DNA from: Prorocentrum cordatum
Lineage: Eukaryota; Sar; Dinophyceae; Prorocentrales; Prorocentraceae
Assembly (NCBI GenBank): GCA_963575745.1
Contig: CAUYUJ010018065.1
Span: 73,501 to 137,500 of the forward strand
DNA: 64,000 bases
Direction of reading: 5' to 3'
The translations under genes and the position numbers were made by a program. Shown piece by piece: positions 10,780 through 21,666 of this stretch; position 1 is the stretch's first letter, and every line of letters starts with the position of its first letter. Under the pieces are notes generated by a model. That model was not told the origin of the DNA, did not search any database, and worked only from the letters and a program-made list of their open reading frames with translations.

Positions 10780-11660
10780 CCCAATGGAGTCAATGATGTT
10801 CGCCTTCTCGGGCTCCCCTGAAGGGCCTCTCAAAACATTATTGGATGCGTTCTGGGGCCTCTTTGGGCTTCTTGGGTCATCTTTGGTGGCTCTTGGCCCG
10901 TCTTACGCTTTCGGGGGGCGTCTTGATGGCCTCTCTGGGCCGTCTCAATGCACTCTTGGAGCGATTCAGGGCCGCCTCAGGGCTCTCTTGGGAACCTCTT
11001 GGGCGATGGTGGGGTCCTCTTGGGCCGATGCGGGGCCCTCTTGGGAGCCTCGCGGGCCGTCCTGAAGCTATCTTGGAGGCCTCGTTGGCCGGCTTGGGCG
11101 ATCACAGGCCTAAGGAGGCGAGAATTTCAAAATCCCCCAACAATCCGATGACAATCGTTGATGTTTGCCCCTCTCGGGCTCTCTCGCACGGCCTCTCAAA
11201 GCACTCTTGGATGTCTCCTGGGGCCTCTTGGGGCTTCTTCGCTCTTGGCTCGTCGTACGCCTTTGGAGGCCGTTTTGTGGGCCTCTCAGGGTCGTCTGAG
11301 TGCACTCTTGGAGCGCGTTAGGGCTTCCATGGGGCCCTCATGGGAGCCTCGCGGGCCGTCTTGCAGCTATCTTGGAGGCATGTTGGGTCGTCTAGGGCGA
11401 TCGGAGACCCAAAACAGGCGAGAATTTGAGAATCAGACAACAAGCCAATGGAAATGAACGATGTTCGCCTCCTCACGCTCTTCTGAAGAGCCTCTTAGAG
11501 CCCTCTCGGGCCGTCTTGGGAGCCGATTGGGCTGTCTTGAGGCCGTCTTGAGAGCCTCGTGAGCCGTTTTGGGCCATCCTGAGCTGTGTTGGTGTCGTCT
11601 TGGCTGTCTTGAAAGCCGTCTTGGAGGCCATCTTGGCCGTCTGGAGGCCGAAAAGAGCGC
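10780..11660 (+). repeat. GCC-TCTTGG tract 2, three units with spacer cores
   Basis: Degenerate 10-11 bp units (GCCGTCTTGG-like) form three blocks of about 300 bp. They are separated by a shared spacer whose core reads about CCAATGGAGTCAATGATG (10,789), with diverged copies near 11,140 and 11,443. The spacer is preceded by GGCGAGAATTT. Confidence 0.85.
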
Positions 11661-12000
11661 CACGGAGGGACGTCAGGGGGTGGGCGGTCTACGCGTGCGC
11701 GTGCGAACTGCGGAGGGGGTCGGCCCTAGAAAACATCAAAAAGCACTTCCAGAGGGACCACAGGAACATTCTAACACGCCCATTCCGTGCAGGCATGGTG
11801 GCGGATATTGCATACCAATCTGCCGTTGAAAGGAAGTATTTTCGGAGTCCCAGATTCCAAAATATGTTAAGCGCCTTCTACTAAAATGACCGAGTGGCTT
11901 CACATGTTTCCGTCCTCTTTAGGGGGTGGGCGGACACCAAATCTATATTCAACGTTTTCCTACGTCATGATTCTACCTACGTCTTCCGACCGATGGGTAA
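11661..12000. other. No gene recognised
   Basis: About 340 bases of mixed composition without repeats or domains that I recognise. Confidence 0.4.
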
Positions 12001-12004
12001 CTAG

Positions 12005-13930
12005 GGAGTGCACAACATAGATTGCACTACAACGATTGCACCGCATAGACTGCACAACATAGATTGTCCAACATAGATTGCACCACAGCGGTTCTTTCTA
12101 AAAAAGAGAATAGACTCGATCCCCCTCCCATTGAGATTGTCCGTTCCCTCGTTCGTGTTGCAATTGACATACGGTTCTGCCCCATCGTCCATTCTAAGTG
12201 TGAATTCATGCCGTCCCAGCCCAACCGGCACCCCCCCCCGCCATCCTCTGCAAAAATCCGAATGCGCGCGCACTCGCTTATCAAAATTCGTAAGTGTTCA
12301 AAAACCATTGAACATGGGACGAAGTGCACGCGCGCGTCCTCGCGCGCATGCCGAAATCCTTTAAAAACATTCGGTTTCGTAAGGATTTCAAAAAGCCGAG
12401 TGTCCAAAAACCATATCAAAAGCACAGGTTTTCGCAACACGGATGATCCAAAAAAGCTTGTGCGCGCTCTGGCGAATTCTGAAGAAAACCATTGGTTGTT
12501 CAACATGTTCACGAAATGCTACCAAACGGGCTTCGCGCGCACGCGCATCTCGAAATCGTTCGAGCGCCCTTGCGCGCATGCCGTCGCGAGAATCTTTTTT
12601 GCAAAAAAAAGAAACGAAGTGCACGCGCGCGTGTCGTCGCGCGCGCATGCCGAAATGCGTCAAATCTTTGCGGTTTCGTAACGATTTCAAAACCGAGTGT
12701 CCAAGAAACATGCAGATACACATGGCTTCGCAACATCAGTTTTCAAAAAAAACGCATGCGTTCGCGCTCTTGTGACTTCTTAAGAAAACCATAGGTTTTC
12801 TCCAGATGCGCATGGAATTCTGCCAAGCGGGCCCTTGGCGCCGCATGCCGAAATCATTCGCACGCCCTTGCGCGCGTGCTGGGGGGGGTACGATCCGTGT
12901 CAAATAAAACCATGCGGGCCACCTCTCGCGCGTCGGCCACGCGCGCATGCCTTCATCACCGACGCGAGGACGCCGTCATCCTCGCCGGCGCGATCAGCAT
13001 CTGCGCCGTCATTGCCCGTGCTGCCGTCGCTGTCAGCATCGTCACCAGCATCGCTACTATCATCACCGTGTCTACAGTTTGTCGACACTGCCTTGATACC
13101 GCGCCCTCCCAAGTCGCCGACTCGCACTGAAGTGCCAGTTTGGATGTGCCCAGCGGTCAGCGCCACCGCGGCTGCGTCGGTCGCGCCAGAGTGGCTGGCC
13201 GCTGCGCGCACGTGCATGCGCGGGCTGCCGCAGCCGCAGAGATGTACCAGCCAGCGCCAAGCATGCCTCGCAATCGCCGCCGCATGGGGTTTGCAAACCA
13301 GGCTGCGGGTGGGTGGGTGGAATGCTTGTTTGCGCGAGCAGTGTAGTGGACAACTTCAAGTTGAGCGCTGGCGGATCGCACCGCGTAGATTGGATCACAG
13401 ACTCTGCACAACAGATGTTGCCTCATATGTTGCCTGACGTGGATTTCGGCACCTAGATTGTATGAAAGGAATCGCGTCGACGGCGTACATGCGATCTGTC
13501 ACAACATCGGTTGCACCACATAGATTGCGCAGCACAGGTTGCACCACATATATTGCACAACAGAAGATGCACGACATCCATTGTACCACCGAGATTGCGC
13601 TACATATGTTGCAGAGCATAGAGTGGGCCAAATCGGTTGCACAACACAGATCGCACACCATAGATTGCACCACTATGGTACACCGCATAGAGTGCACCAC
13701 ATGTATTGCTCTACACAAGTTGCACCACGTAGATTGGATCACACGGAGTGCACTACATCGTAGGTTGCACAACATAGATTGCACATCGGATAGTGTACCA
13801 TATATACACAGCGTACATCGCCCAACGTAGGCTGCAGCACTTAAGCCGTTGCACATAGATAACACCACATGTGATGCTAGAAACAATCTGGGTTGGGCCC
13901 ACGGTGGCTAGCATACTATTAGTCTGTGCG
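12005..13930 (+). repeat. Composite satellite module, copy C
   Basis: The most complete copy: 14-bp array (12,005-12,095), head block (about 12,118-12,260), two to three units of the 300-bp satellite (GAAGTGCACGCGCGCG at 12,316 and 12,616), a short GTC/ATC tract (12,975-13,090), the tail block (GACTCGCACTGAAGTGCC near 13,113; GTGGGTGGGTGGAATG near 13,308), a long 14-bp array (13,370-13,870) and an end block with GGGCCCACGGTGGC near 13,896. The order matches copies A and B. Confidence 0.85.
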
Positions 13931-14735
13931 CCTCTTCCTCTCGCCCCTTTTAAGTTGTAACGTTTCGTGCATCCCCGGTGGACCACCGACCGATGATGTT
14001 CGGGCGAGCTGCATCGATCGGGGAAGCGTGGTGAACATGCGTTGGAACAAAGAGGGGGCGGGCAGCCGTTAAGCCGAATACCCGAATCGGCTACAGTGTC
14101 GTTGGATCATTTATGGGCCTAAGTTCGTCTTGCATTAGCGTCCAGCGTGCGGCGGTACGATCGCCCAGGAGGACCCGCGCTACTCGTCTGCAAGTGAGCC
14201 TAACCCACTTCCAGGAAAGGCCACGGAAACCTTCAGCGGTTCGAAGGGGCTTCTTCCTTGGCCACAGGGGTCCTTCGTGAGCCACGATTGCCCACGAGGT
14301 CGCAATCACCAGGCGGGAACCAGCCTCTGTGGCGGCCCGCCCCTCTCTCTCTCTCTCTCTCTCTTCCCGTGAGTTCGCGATCACAGTGTGTTAGCAGGGG
14401 ATTATAGATTCCCGTCGGTACCGCATGCGTTGGCTTCTTGTCGTTGCCGCATTGCGCCTCAGCGTTCGCTGAGCAAGACGAGAGTCGCGGGCCCACAGTC
14501 GCGCCTGATCTTGCGCACCCCCCATCCACCCCCGCCTACTCTCCCTCCTTTCTACTCTTCCTCCCTCGTGCTCCTCCCCTCCTCACGCCCTTCCTTCCTC
14601 AATCTTCCCCCATCCTACTCAAGGACAGGTGGGAGAGGCGGTTCTAAGACCATCCTCCTCCTCCTCTTCCTCCTCCTCCTCCTGGTTCGCCTCCCCCCCT
14701 CCCCAGCACTCCCTCCCTCCCTCCCTCCCGTTCTC
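13931..14735. other. No gene recognised; (CT)n at 14,343
   Basis: Non-repetitive DNA apart from a short CT dinucleotide run (about 14,343-14,365) and a pyrimidine-rich stretch from 14,560. It leads into a possible splice acceptor at 14,748. Confidence 0.4.
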
Positions 14736-14748
14736 CACCTCCTCGCCA

Positions 14749-14875
14749 GGAAAAGGACAAGGCCGACAAGGCTGACAAGGGCGGCAAGCCCGCCAGGACG
14801 ACGCTCAACGGCGCGCGCGAGGGCCAGGAGGGGGAGGAGGAGGAGGAGGAGGAGGAGGAGGAGGAGGAGGAGTAG
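14749..14875 (+). other. Possible exon ending in a (GAG)n tract
   Basis: A strong pyrimidine tract ends in CTCGCCAG, and the following frame reads EKDKADKADKGGKPARTTLN and then a polyglutamate run encoded by (GAG)n. The lysine/aspartate bias and low repeat content of the first 30 codons could be a real exon of a charged protein. No domain or partner exon is seen, so this is only a candidate. Confidence 0.25.
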
Positions 14876-14879
14876 GAGG

Positions 14880-15944
14880 TAGTAGAGGAAGCGGAGGATG
14901 AAGGAGAAGGAGGACAAGATCAAGCCCAAGTTGCATCAACGATGCTTCAACACAGTCAAGACGTTGAAATATGCACCACAGTCGGCTCAAGAGGAGCTTG
15001 GTTCTCGGGCCGTTCATTAGATCCAGGGCGGAGAGCCTCCTCGCGCCGAGGCTCGCCATGGCCAGGAAAGCCCCTTCGTTCCTTACTCAGCGTCCCCTCT
15101 GATAGAACGATGTCTGCACACCTCACAAGTCCGCGCAAGCCTTCCTTTTCACTAAAAGCAGCGCCCTTTTGGAAGGCAAACACCCAGATGGGCTTGCCAT
15201 GCAGGCGGGAGCCCCAGTGTGAAAATGAGGCATCGTTCATCTTTTCTGGCGGGTAGTACGGAATGCAAGAATGGACGATCATACAGTTCAGCGAGGTGTC
15301 CCGGCCAGACACCGTTTCGAAAAAACAACCGCATGTGCAGAGGAGGAGGAAGAAGAAGAGGAGGCAGACCTCCTCCTCTTCCTCCTCTTCCTCCTCTTTC
15401 CGGCCAGTTCCCGTCATACAAGTGCACATGTTGTTCATGAGTTTCCCAGGAAGTCTCGAGCGGCAGCGCCACCGTGACTCGACACCGTCCTCCATCCGCG
15501 CAGTCATTGTTACATATGTTCAAGCTGCTGGTCCTTCAGCGCAGAAAGTCATACAAGCAGCCGTCCTTCGTCCCTGTAACTTGTGCAAGTGCATAAAACA
15601 AATACAGTCGCCACTCAGACAAGCTCCCAGATTTGAAAATGCATCGCCCTCCATCCTTGCAACGGTTGAAGATTGCGAGAACGAGTGTGCGCGTTGCTCA
15701 TGCAAGAGCACCGTTTTGAAAACGGTCCGTCTTCCATGCGTGTACTTGCTGGACATGTCAAGCTTCAAGATCAGAAGTTGTGAGGAAGTTTCAGGCAAAA
15801 CGCCCAGCCCGCCCTACCAACGCGTCTGGTGAACAGACGAGGAGAGGTAACCTGTAAGGAACAAGGATGGGGGAGCAGGAGCGCGAGGAGGAAGAAGAAA
15901 CGAAGTCCACGTGGGCCCCGAGCGGCCTGGAAAGAGCCCCCCCC
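14880..15944. other. Long unique stretch, no gene recognised
   Basis: About 1 kb of moderate GC without simple repeats apart from a short GAG/CTC patch at 15,340-15,400. A 183-codon minus-strand frame (14,956-15,507) spans that patch. It has no domain that I recognise. Confidence 0.4.
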
Positions 15945-16575
15945 TCTCACAAAACTACTCCGACGGAAGGACACCACACGAGAATCTCAAAAACGAATAT
16001 GAAAGCAATCTTCATCGTCATCCTTGTGAATGCCGAGGCTTTCTTCCTGTTTTCTCATCGCCCTTCTCCTGTTTCGCCCTGGCGGAAGCCTTCCAGTTGC
16101 CCCCTGTTCTGCCTAAACGTCCTCTTGGCCCCACTCCCCCATCCACATTCTCCCCCGCCTCTCTGGCAAGGGCGCGCAGGTCGATTTTCCTCTGCGCCGT
16201 CGCCGCCTCTGGCACGCGTGCGGTTTCCGACGGCCGGATCGCGAAGCCGGTGGGACAAACCCGAGGGCCAGGCCGTTAGGACAGCCCCGGGAGCCTGTGG
16301 GGCGCGGGAGCAGGCCGTTGGGACAACACCACAGGTCTCAAGCTAGTCGCCGCCGCGCCCAGGCGGGAGGCAGAGGCAGCGCGAAGCCGAGCTCTGCCGC
16401 GAGCTGCTCCGCCGCAGCGCTGGGAATATCCGCTCTTTCGTCGAGCTCCCCGAGTGCCTTCCGCAGACACGCCGGCGGCCCGAGTTCCCGAAACTCCTCG
16501 CGTGGGCGGCCGGAGGATCAGCAAGTTCCGCACGCACGTGACTTGGGAGTACATGGGTCGAGGTGCAGCCACCGT
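15945..16575 (-). pseudogene. Decayed inverted copy of helicase C-terminal fragment
   Basis: Read on the minus strand, this segment is similar to 4,393-5,060 on the plus strand. It shares GGTGGCTGCACCTC, the LLILRPP coding block, GCGGAGCAGCTCGCGGC, GTTGTCCCAACGG repeats, GAGGCGGCGACGGCG and GTCCTTCCGTCGGAGTA, in the same order. The motif VI region (YVMFSRAT in the other copy) is damaged and the frame shifts after LLILRPP, so it cannot encode a helicase. At the site where the other copy has TAG this copy has a sense codon, so that stop is specific to the left copy. Confidence 0.65.
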
Positions 16576-16900
16576 TGTTCGCATGAGATTTCCTCCAGAT
16601 GCAGGCGCCCAGAAGTGACGACAATTCCAGGTTTGAGGACGAATCAGTGGGACGTGCTGAAAAATTACCCTGCGACGTGCCCAACCCACGCGCATCAAGT
16701 GGCAAGAGGAGTAGGCCAACATTAGCAGGAGCAACAAAAAATTGTAGACGCGGTGAATTGCTGCGCAAAGTACATGGGATGCGCATGCGTTGCACGACTC
16801 AAAGGACGACGATCGAAAGAACGAGGATTGAGGCCCAAGGCTCGAAGCAGAACGGGGACAAGAACGAGGGGCTGGAGAAGGATGGAATGGGGGGTAATCC
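16576..16900. other. No gene recognised
   Basis: Short non-repetitive junction between the decayed helicase copy and the 102-bp array. Confidence 0.4.
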
Positions 16901-16904
16901 GAAT

Positions 16905-18345
16905 CTGCGTATCACCCCATTCCGTTGGGCCCCCTAGCAGCCCTCGAAGGTGGCGACAGTTTCGCGGATCGCAGCCCCCCAGCGATGGCGAGGTCGAATC
17001 TGAATTTGCGTATGACGTCACTCCGCTGGGCCCCCCAGCAGCCCTCGAAAGTGGCGACAGATTCGCAGATCGCAGCCCCCCAGGGATGGCGAGGTCTAGT
17101 CCGAATCTGCGTATGACCCCACCCCACTGGGCCCCCCAGCAGCCTTCGAAAGTGGCGACAGTTTCGCAGATCGCAGCCCCCGATGGATGGCGAGGTCAAA
17201 TCTGATGAACCTGCGTATGACGTCACTCCGCTGGGCCCCCAGCAGCCTTCGAAAGTGGCGACAGTTTGTCACTCCGCTGGGTCCCCGCAGCCCTCAAAAA
17301 TGGTGACAGTTTCGCAGATCGCAGCCCCCCAGGGACGGCGAGGTCCAATCTTGAATCTGCGTATGACCCCACTCCGCTGCCCCCCCCCCCCCAGCAGCCT
17401 TCGACAGTGGTGACAGTTTCGCAGATCGCAGCCCCCCAGGGATGGCGAGGTCGAATCTGAATCTGCGCATAACCCCAGTCCGGGGGGCCCCCCGGCAGCC
17501 CTCGAAAGTGGCGACAGTTTCGCAGATCGCAGCCCCCCAGGGATGGCGAGGTCGAGTCTGAATCTGTGTATGAAGTCACTCCGCTGGGCCCCCCAGCAGC
17601 CCTCGAAAGTGGCGACAGTTTCGCAGATCGCAGCCGAGGTCGAATCTGAATCTGAGTATGACCTTCTCCGCTGGGCACCCCAGTAGCCCTCGAAAGTGAC
17701 ATGTTCGCAGATCGCAGCCCCCCAGGGATGGCGAGGTCTAGTCCGAATCTGCGTATGTCGTGACTCCGGTGGGCCCCCCAGCAGCCCTCGAAAGTGGCGA
17801 CAGTTTCGCAGATCGCACCCCCCCAAGGATGGCGAGGTCTAATCTGAATCTGCACATGATCCGGTCCGGGGGGGGCCCCCAGCAGCCCTCGAAAGTGGTG
17901 ACAGATTTGCAGATCGCAGCCCCCCACGGGTGGCGAGATCTAACCTGGATCTGCGTATGACCCCACTCCGGTGGGCCCCCCAGTAGCCCTCGAAAGTGGC
18001 GACGGTTTCGCAGATCGCAGCCCCCCAGGGATGGCGAGGTCGAATGTGAATTTGCGTATGTCGTCACTCCGCTGGGCCCCCCAGCAGCCCTCGAAAGTGG
18101 CGACGGTTTCGCAGATCGCATTCCCCCAGGGATGGCGAGGTCTAATCTGAATCTGCGTATGACGTCACTCCGCTGGGGCCCCCAGCAGCCCTCGAAAGTG
18201 GTGACAGACTCGCAGATCGCAGCCCCCCAGCGATGGCGAGGTCGAATCTGAATTTGCGTATGACGTCACTCCGCTGGGCCCCCCAGCAGCCCTCGAAAGT
18301 GGCGACAGTTTCTCAGATCGCAGCCCCCCAGGGATGGTGAGGTAG
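16905..18345 (+). repeat. 102-bp tandem array, about 14 copies
   Basis: Units of about 101-102 bp with TGCGTATGACGTCACTCCGC, GGGCCCCCCAGCAGCCCTCG, AAAGTGGCGACAGTTTCGCA and GATCGCAGCCCCCCAGGGAT blocks. Several units are truncated (for example 17,260-17,290 and 17,630-17,700). Long minus-strand open frames across it (17,223-17,927 and others) are repeat readings. From 18,345 to 18,540 lies a non-repetitive joint. Confidence 0.95.
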
Positions 18346-18539
18346 GAGACAAACTGGCACGCAGGAACGAGCGAGGTAGGAAGCAGGGGGGAAGAGGAAA
18401 GGAGGAGGGGGCGGGAGAGGAGAGGACTCGCGACCGCAGCTGCTCTATTCAAAACGAGAACCCAACGCAGGAGGGCTGGGAGCAACCACAACAACATCAA
18501 CAACAACAACAGAAACAAATACGGCCCCATAGGGGGGAC

Positions 18540-18755
18540 GGAGTTCCCGCCTGAGAATTCCGCGCAATTCACTCATTGACGAGGTTCCCGCTCGAGACTT
18601 CTTCCATATTCAAGCTTCAGGAGCTTTGAAGGTAACGACAGCTACATCTCTGAAGAGTAACATGATATGCGGGCCCCATAAGGAGGAGGGGGTCCTGCCT
18701 GAGACGTCCTCGCAATTCGGTCACAGACGAGGTTCCCGCTCGAAACGTCCTCAAG
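18540..18755 (-). repeat. 160-bp repeat unit, reverse orientation
   Basis: Contains the reverse complements of the 2,968-3,785 unit: GAGGTTCCCGCTCGAGACTT, AGTAACATGATATGCGGGCC and a CCGCCTGAGA-type block. One to one and a half units. Confidence 0.85.
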
Positions 18756-18824
18756 ATGAGTGCGTGTGCGTGTATGTGTGTGTGGGCGTGCGAATGGTTG
18801 TGTGAATGTGTGCATTTGTGATGA

Positions 18825-19006
18825 TGACGGTGATAACGCTACTGATGGTGATGCTAATGATGGTGCTACTGATACTGATAGTGACGGTGATGATGAGTAT
18901 GGTCATTATGATGGTATTGATGATGGTGATGATGATGACAAATGATCATGATGGGTTGGTAAAATTGGTGTGTTGGTGGTGGTGGTGGTGGTGGTGGTGG
19001 TGGTTG

Positions 19007-19069
<63 letters not shown>

Positions 19070-19100
19070 CGATGGTGATGGTGATGGTGATGGTGATGCT
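18825..19100 (+). repeat. (GAT)n and (GGT)n tract
   Basis: GAT/ATG triplets with a GGT run at about 18,973-19,003. Immediately after it, CCACATCCAAACTGTGGTTCT (on the minus strand, near 19,155) matches the block before the CAT run at 2.63 kb. Confidence 0.95.
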
Positions 19101-19184
19101 TATGATGAGCGCGTGGGGCACAGAGGGGGGGGGAGAAGGAGGAAGAAGAGAACCACAGTTTGGATGTGGGGAATAACATGAATT

Positions 19185-19870
19185 GCGGGCCCCACCGGGA
19201 ACCGTCTCCCGCTTGATATTTCCTCGCAAGTCACTCACCGACGAGGCTCCCGCCTGAGACTTCCCCCATCTTCATGCTTGAGGATCTGAAAGGTGACGGC
19301 TGTTACAGGTTTGAGGATGGCCAGGTAGGATTAGTAACATGATCTGCGGGCCCCATAGGGAGAAGGGAGTTCCCGCCCGAGAGTTCCTCGCAAGTCACTC
19401 ACCGACGAGGCTCCTCCTCGAGGCTTCCTCCATATTCAGGCCTGAGGAGCCCAAAAGTGACGGCAACTACAGGTTTGAAGATGACCCGCTTGGGTTAGTA
19501 GCAAGATTTGCGGGCCCCATAGGCAGAGAGTCCGCCTGAGATTTCCTCCATCTTCAGACCTGAGAGCCCAAAAGTGACGACAATCGCAGGTTCGAGGGTG
19601 ACTTGCTCGGGTTAGTAGCATGATCTGCGGGCCCCGTAGGAAGAAGGAGTTCCCGCCTGAGCCATCCTCCCAATTCACTCACAGACGAGGCTCCCGCTCG
19701 AGACATCCTCCACATTCAGGCCTGAGGAGCCCAATAGAGAGGACAAAGTTTGAGGATGACCAGGTGGGATTGGTAACATGAATTGCGGGCCCCATATGGA
19801 GGGGGCTTCCGCCTGAGATTTCCTCGCAACTTCTTCACCCACGAGGCTGCCGCTCGAGACTTCACCATGA
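19185..19870 (-). repeat. 160-bp tandem repeat, reverse orientation, about 4-5 units
   Basis: Reverse-complement copies of the 160-bp unit seen at 2,968-3,785, each with GCGGGCCCCATAGG, GAGGCTCCCGC and CTTCCTCCATATTCAGGCCT blocks. More diverged and less regular than the left array. Confidence 0.85.
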
Positions 19871-19904
19871 CGGTGGTGGTTCCACATGTAGCGGTGGTGA
19901 TAAT

Positions 19905-19980
19905 GACGATGGTGGTGTGATGATGATAGTCATGATGATGAAGAAGATGGTGATAATGATGATGGTGATGATGGTGACGT

Positions 19981-20063
<83 letters not shown>

Positions 20064-20070
20064 GTGATGG

Positions 20071-20112
<42 letters not shown>

Positions 20113-20324
20113 GTGTGTGAGTGAGTGTGCATGGTGATGAAGAGCATGATGAAAATGATGATGAGGATGATGCTTGCTTCTAGTTGGACATGATGAAAAA
20201 GATGGTGATGCTTGTGATGATGATGACGATGACGATGACGATGATGATAATGTTGGTCATGATGATGGTGGTGATGGCCATGGTGATGATGGTGACGGTG
20301 ATGATGATGATGCTGGTGATGATC

Positions 20325-20366
<42 letters not shown>

Positions 20367-20445
20367 GTGATGGTGATGGTGATGGTGATGGTGATGGTGA
20401 TGGTGATGGTGATGGTGATGATGATGGTGATGATGACAGGAGGAG
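19905..20445 (+). repeat. (GAT)n/(GGT GAT)n tract
   Basis: Long ATG/GAT triplet runs, with GATGGT hexamers from about 20,365. Polymethionine, polyaspartate and polyhistidine readings are artefacts. The flank at 20,455-20,500 carries GAGAAAACAAGAACCCC, the inverted counterpart of 2,640-2,660. Confidence 0.95.
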
Positions 20446-20504
20446 GGGGTGAAGGGTTCCAGCGCGGGTATCCTGAGAAAACAAGAACCCCATTCAGGAT
20501 TCAG

Positions 20505-20941
20505 TCAGCAGCCACGAAGAGAAGCATGCCGGCAAGAAAAGCATATGCGTACTCGTGCCCGCAAATTGTCGCCGCGTCATCGGGGGCCCCCTCCCCACTG
20601 AGCAAGCTCGGAGACGACGGCGTGCAGGGGTGAGTAGCGCTTCGGTGCAGGTGGGAGGGAAGGGGAGCACGGGGGAGGGGAGAGCGAATCGTCGCGGGCG
20701 GGAAACATATCCAGATCCAAGGTCTCCTGGGCTTCTTGGCCGCGACCCCATGGATATTGGGTGTGTTTTCGCGGATGCACCTCGCAGAACGCATCCATGC
20801 AGACTGCGAGGGCGTGGATGTGGATGTGTTCGCCGCTCGCGAAGTTAGGGATGTCCAGGGTGGACCAGGGGGGCGGATACCATAGCACATCGTGGCCAGA
20901 TCATAGTGTCTCCCAGATGTTATGGCCCCTTGCTTCTTCTT

Positions 20942-20972
<31 letters not shown>

Positions 20973-21240
20973 TCAGTATTCTTCTTCTCATTAGATTATT
21001 CTTATTATTATCATGATTTGTCTTCTTTCGACCCGTCTCCTCTGGCCCCCCACCGTCCACGCACATGCCTCGGACCATGATGAACCACCTTCCTCTTCCT
21101 GAACCCCTCCTAGGCTCACCGATGGGTGAACAGAAACGCTTCGGTGCAAGGGGAGGGGGGCAAGAGGAGGGGAGGCTGCCAGGAGGAGGAAGACGAGAAG
21201 GAGAAGGCTGACACCACAGGGTTGGCTCCCATTGTACCTC
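20505..21240. other. No gene recognised; (TTC)n at 20,935
   Basis: Unique DNA with a TTC run at about 20,935-20,972 and an AT-rich patch to 21,015. No domain seen. Confidence 0.4.
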
Positions 21241-21245
21241 GCAGG

Positions 21246-21385
21246 CAAGGGAGGATCAGGATGAGCTCCGTCTGCCTGCCAGGAAGGCCCCCGCCAGGGG
21301 CAAGAAGGTGGACCTCGGCGAGGGCGCCGCGAAGCCCGAGGAGGATCCCCGCGCCCGCGCGCAGCGGCGGCGCCGAGGCCGGGCG
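21246..21385 (+). other. Possible exon upstream of the MATE gene
   Basis: The pyrimidine-containing sequence CATTGTACCTCGCAG looks like a splice acceptor. The following frame reads as a basic/acidic protein stretch (DELRLPARKAPARGKKVDLG, then residues rich in E, D, R) for about 45 codons before degenerate GCC/GTC triplets begin. No domain, no partner exon. It could be the end of a neighbouring gene or chance. Confidence 0.25.
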
Positions 21386-21424
21386 TCGTCGACGACGCTG
21401 TCTTCGCTGCCGCGTCTTCTCCGC

Positions 21425-21515
21425 TGCCATCGCCGCCGTTGCCGTCGCCGTCGTCTTCGCCGCCGTCGCCGCCGTTGCCGTCGCCGCCGTTGCCGTCGCC
21501 GGGGCAGCCGCCGCC
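21425..21515 (+). repeat. (CCGTCG/CCGTTG)n tract
   Basis: Hexanucleotide-like runs of CCGTTGCCGTCG about 150 bases before the start of MATE exon 1. Confidence 0.85.
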
Positions 21516-21666
21516 GCCGTCGATCGTGGTCCTCGCCCTCCCTCCTGGGAGCCAGCGCAGTGCCTCTCGAGGGGCCCCGCCCCGCGCCCCAGCCCCCCCC
21601 CGGCGCCGCCGGATGTGCGGAGAGCCCCGTGGCGCGGGCGCGTGAGCCCGAGGCCCCCGCTGCCGA

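Noticed and set aside
10780-11660. CRISPR or piRNA-like spacer array in the GCC-TCTTGG tracts
   Set aside because: The spacers are themselves conserved and not unique, and the repeats are degenerate short units.
14980-15000. Spliced-leader relic (GGCTCAAG)
   Set aside because: Only the last eight bases agree with the dinoflagellate spliced leader. The rest does not, so it is within chance.
16905-18345. CRISPR-like array
   Set aside because: Units are 102 bp and whole units repeat. There are no unique spacers of constant length and no cas genes, and the genome is eukaryotic.
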